Shown piece after piece: positions 7,433-8,498 of a DNA stretch of 8,498 bases. The position numbers and the translations under genes are program-made. Below the pieces are notes generated by a model that was not told the origin of the DNA, did not search any database, and saw nothing but the letters and a program-made list of their open reading frames with translations. Numbering within the stretch: position 1 is the first letter of the stretch; the number at the start of each line of letters is the position of its first letter. This stretch comes from an uncultured Chitinophagales bacterium. GTDB lineage: Bacteria; Bacteroidota; Bacteroidia; Chitinophagales; Chitinophagaceae. Location: assembly GCA_946886475.1 (NCBI GenBank), contig CAMPIQ010000154.1, positions 1-8,498 on the forward strand, given 5' to 3'.

Positions 7433-7771
7433 ATGGCAGAAAACAGAAATCAAGATCAGGACAGAAACCAGGGTAACCAGTCTCAACAAGGACAGCAAGG
7501 TAACCAGGGTGGATCTCAATCAGGCATGGGTGGATCACAAGGTGGTTCACAACGTGGTTCTGAAGGCCTCGGCGGACAAAGCCAGGGCACAAGCGGTGGT
7601 TCTCAAAGTGGACAGGGCAATCTGGGCAGAAGTGGCTCTGAAGGTTCTTCTGGATTAGAAGGTGGTGATCAGGGTCGTGGTGGAAGCACTGGTTCAGGTA
7701 ATACTGGTCGCAGTGGCAGCGAAGGAAGCAACCAGGGTGGTTCTTCCCGCAGCGGACAAGGTGGAATGTAA
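7433..7771 (+). CDS. Gly/Ser/Gln-rich low-complexity protein (MAEN family)
   Basis: A 112-residue protein of unknown function with extreme composition: by my count 38 Gly, 22 Ser, 19 Gln and 8 Asn. It has no Lys, Val, Ile, Pro, Cys, His, Phe, Tyr or Trp. It must be intrinsically disordered. There is no signal peptide, so it is probably cytosolic. After an Asn/Gln/Asp N-terminus shared in style with the protein at 6552, it has GGSQ repeats (27-58). The octapeptide GRSGSEGS then occurs twice, at 65-72 and 92-99. The two octapeptide copies use largely different synonymous codons, which argues that the protein sequence is under selection. It stands alone between a candidate promoter and a long hairpin. 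A hydrophilin-like or condensate-forming role is conceivable but not shown. Confidence 0.8.
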   Translation: MAENRNQDQDRNQGNQSQQGQQGNQGGSQSGMGGSQGGSQRGSEGLGGQSQGTSGGSQSGQGNLGRSGSEGSSGLEGGDQGRGGSTGSGNTGRSGSEGSNQGGSSRSGQGGM

Positions 7772-7854
7772 TTTTCCATCTGTTCTGAAAGCCGAAGTGG
7801 AACTAAAGCGAATCTAAATTCCGCATCCGCGTCTATCTTGTCTTTCAGATAATT

Positions 7855-7891
7855 AACAATGAGCTCCGTACACAACGGGGCTCATTGTTTT
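7855..7891 (+). terminator. Long hairpin terminator after the Gly/Ser/Gln-rich gene
   Basis: A 15-bp stem (7855-7869 with 7875-7889, one T-G wobble) encloses a 5-nt loop and is followed by a few T residues. The T-tract is interrupted (TTGTTTTAAA), so it may act as a terminator, an RNA-stabilising 3-prime hairpin, or both. It lies about 80 nt past the stop codon. Confidence 0.7.
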
Positions 7892-7979
7892 AAATGGGGT
7901 AGGGCGAAATTCAAAATTCAAAAGCACGCTTATAGTAGAGATCAAAGAAAGATTGATGAAATAATTTTAAAACTATTGT

Positions 7980-8159
7980 ATGGATAAAAAAGATCAAAAA
8001 AATCATGAAAGGCCTTTGTCCTATCCAAGGCCAACGGAAACAGATAACCAGTTACAAAACCAGCCTGAATTTATAGAAGAGCAACCCAATAAACCGGATG
8101 AAGGAAAAGCAAAGGAAGCGCAGAATATCAGCGATACTGAAGAGCAAAGGGGAAGGTGA
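7980..8159 (+). CDS. Small charged hydrophilic protein
   Basis: A 59-residue frame beginning MDKKDQKNHERPLSYPRPTE and ending DTEEQRGR. It is rich in Glu, Gln, Lys, Asn, Asp and Pro and has no Cys, Trp, Val or Met after the start. There is no signal peptide or hydrophobic core, so it is likely disordered. I do not recognise it; the Pro-containing RPLSYPRP segment is the only distinctive part. It lies downstream of a hairpin terminator, on the same strand as the other four small proteins, so it appears to be a separate transcription unit. No clear promoter was identified, although the leader is A/T-rich (AATAATTTTAAAACTATTGT). Lys, Glu and Pro richness sets it apart from the Gly/Ser/Gln protein, so shared ancestry is uncertain. 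Confidence 0.6.
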   Translation: MDKKDQKNHERPLSYPRPTETDNQLQNQPEFIEEQPNKPDEGKAKEAQNISDTEEQRGR

Positions 8160-8203
8160 AAATTTTCATCGAAAATCTTGGATGCATTATGAGCTAACCG
8201 TAA

Positions 8204-8223
8204 TGTCTTGCTAATGCAAGACA
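8204..8223. repeat. Palindromic hairpin, REP-like (element 1)
   Basis: A perfect 8-bp inverted repeat with a 4-nt TAAT loop (TGTCTTGC / GCAAGACA), preceded by GTAA. It has the same geometry as the palindromes that follow but a different stem sequence. It begins 45 nt after the stop of the 59-residue gene, so it could alternatively serve as that gene's terminator, though there is no T-run. Confidence 0.55.
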
Positions 8224-8247
8224 GGCCATTTAATATTGGGGATCAAT

Positions 8248-8271
8248 GTAGGGCCATGTTATTGCATGGCC
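8248..8271 (+). repeat. REP-like element with GTAG head (element 2)
   Basis: The tetranucleotide GTAG (8248-8251) is followed directly by a palindrome, GGCCATG (8252-8258) with CATGGCC (8265-8271). GTAG plus adjacent stem-loop is the layout recognised by RAYT (REP-associated tyrosine) transposases. The same unit occurs in inverted orientation at 8425-8448. Confidence 0.65.
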
Positions 8272-8338
8272 ATGTTGTATTCAGGCAATTGTAAAATCAA
8301 TGGAGCTTTAATAGAATCTTAAACATCCAATAATAACA

Positions 8339-8383
8339 GGACGGCAATAGCATGGCTGATTTGATGCCTGCAATGTCAAATCA
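8339..8383. repeat. Degenerate REP-like palindrome plus 8-bp inverted repeat
   Basis: Positions 8339-8357 contain a decayed version of the same palindrome (GGAC, then AATAGCATGGCT), with one arm mutated. It abuts a separate perfect inverted repeat, TGATTTGA (8357-8364) and TCAAATCA (8376-8383), with an 11-nt loop that includes CTGCAATG. Confidence 0.4.
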
Positions 8384-8424
8384 ACATAGGTTCGATAGTA
8401 GCAGCATACATCCATTAATAATAA

Positions 8425-8448
8425 GACCATGCAATAGCATGGCCCTAC
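8425..8448 (-). repeat. REP-like element with GTAG head, inverted (element 3)
   Basis: On the minus strand this reads GTAGGGCCATGC, TATT, GCATGGTC. It is nearly identical to the element at 8248-8271 but in opposite orientation about 150 nt away, so the two form an inverted pair as in BIME/REPIN units. One arm has a single mismatch. Confidence 0.65.
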
Positions 8449-8469
8449 AATGTCATCTTATATTTTTCT

Positions 8470-8489
8470 GGACATGCAGTAGCATGTCC
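8470..8489. repeat. Palindromic hairpin, REP-like (element 4)
   Basis: A perfect 8-bp stem GGACATGC / GCATGTCC with the 4-nt loop AGTA. It shares the CATGC-N4-GCATG core with elements 2 and 3 but lacks an adjacent GTAG or CTAC head. Confidence 0.55.
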
Positions 8490-8498
8490 AAACGGCTT

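Noticed and set aside
6552..7771. KGG/con-10-type general stress proteins
   Set aside because: The GGxxxxxxKRREIASKGG-type repeat that defines that family is absent, and the Gly/Ser/Gln protein contains no lysine at all.
7669..7875. Minus-strand frame opposite the end of the Gly/Ser/Gln-rich gene
   Set aside because: Its Pro/Leu-rich tail is simply the reverse complement of Gly/Ser/Gln codons, and its start falls inside the hairpin terminator.
8204..8489. CRISPR-like array
   Set aside because: The repeats differ in sequence, are short palindromes, alternate in orientation and have irregular spacing. No cas gene is visible.

Overview
The window looks like a chromosomal segment of a Bacteroidota bacterium, most likely of the Chitinophagaceae type. 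The support is indirect: moderate-to-low GC, starts preceded by A/T-rich leaders rather than Shine-Dalgarno sequences, a TAnnTTTG-type promoter candidate, a TonB-dependent receptor with an N-terminal carboxypeptidase-regulatory-like domain and a signal peptide ending in FAQ, and GTAG-headed palindromes of the REP type. No rRNA, tRNA, phage or insertion-sequence gene is visible.

Layout. (1) Positions 1-1233, minus strand: the first 411 codons of a GH13 alpha-amylase-superfamily enzyme resembling trehalose synthase, cut by the window edge. (2) 1234-2218: mostly non-coding. It holds a strong hairpin terminator near 1576-1610, a small possibly structured stretch before it, and one doubtful minus-strand small ORF (1703-1999). 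(3) 2219-4978, plus strand: a two-gene unit of a small secreted His/Cys/Asp-rich protein followed by an outer-membrane TonB-dependent receptor whose plug and late-barrel motifs resemble the ZnuD zinc receptor family. Together they suggest uptake of a metal cation. (4) 5265-6314: an exported phosphatase/phosphodiesterase of the alkaline phosphatase superfamily, standing alone. (5) 6552-8159: five small, very hydrophilic, probably disordered proteins (75, 55, 72, 112 and 59 residues). The first three form a compact operon ending in a textbook terminator. The fourth, Gly/Ser/Gln-rich, sits between its own candidate promoter and a long hairpin terminator. The fifth is Lys/Glu/Gln/Pro-rich. (6) 8160-8498: a gene-free stretch with four or five short palindromes of common design (about 8-bp stem, 4-nt loop), two of them carrying a GTAG/CTAC head in inverted orientation. 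This is the signature of REP/REPIN elements mobilised by RAYT transposases.

The part with most room for novelty is the small-protein cluster. Nothing in it matches a domain I can name. Members share the MAEN start, GRSG-type and (S/T)GSDxxD motifs and extreme composition bias, so I infer a lineage-specific family of hydrophilin-like proteins. A role in desiccation or osmotic stress is only a guess. It would fit a trehalose-type enzyme in the same neighbourhood, but they are 5 kb apart and on opposite strands.
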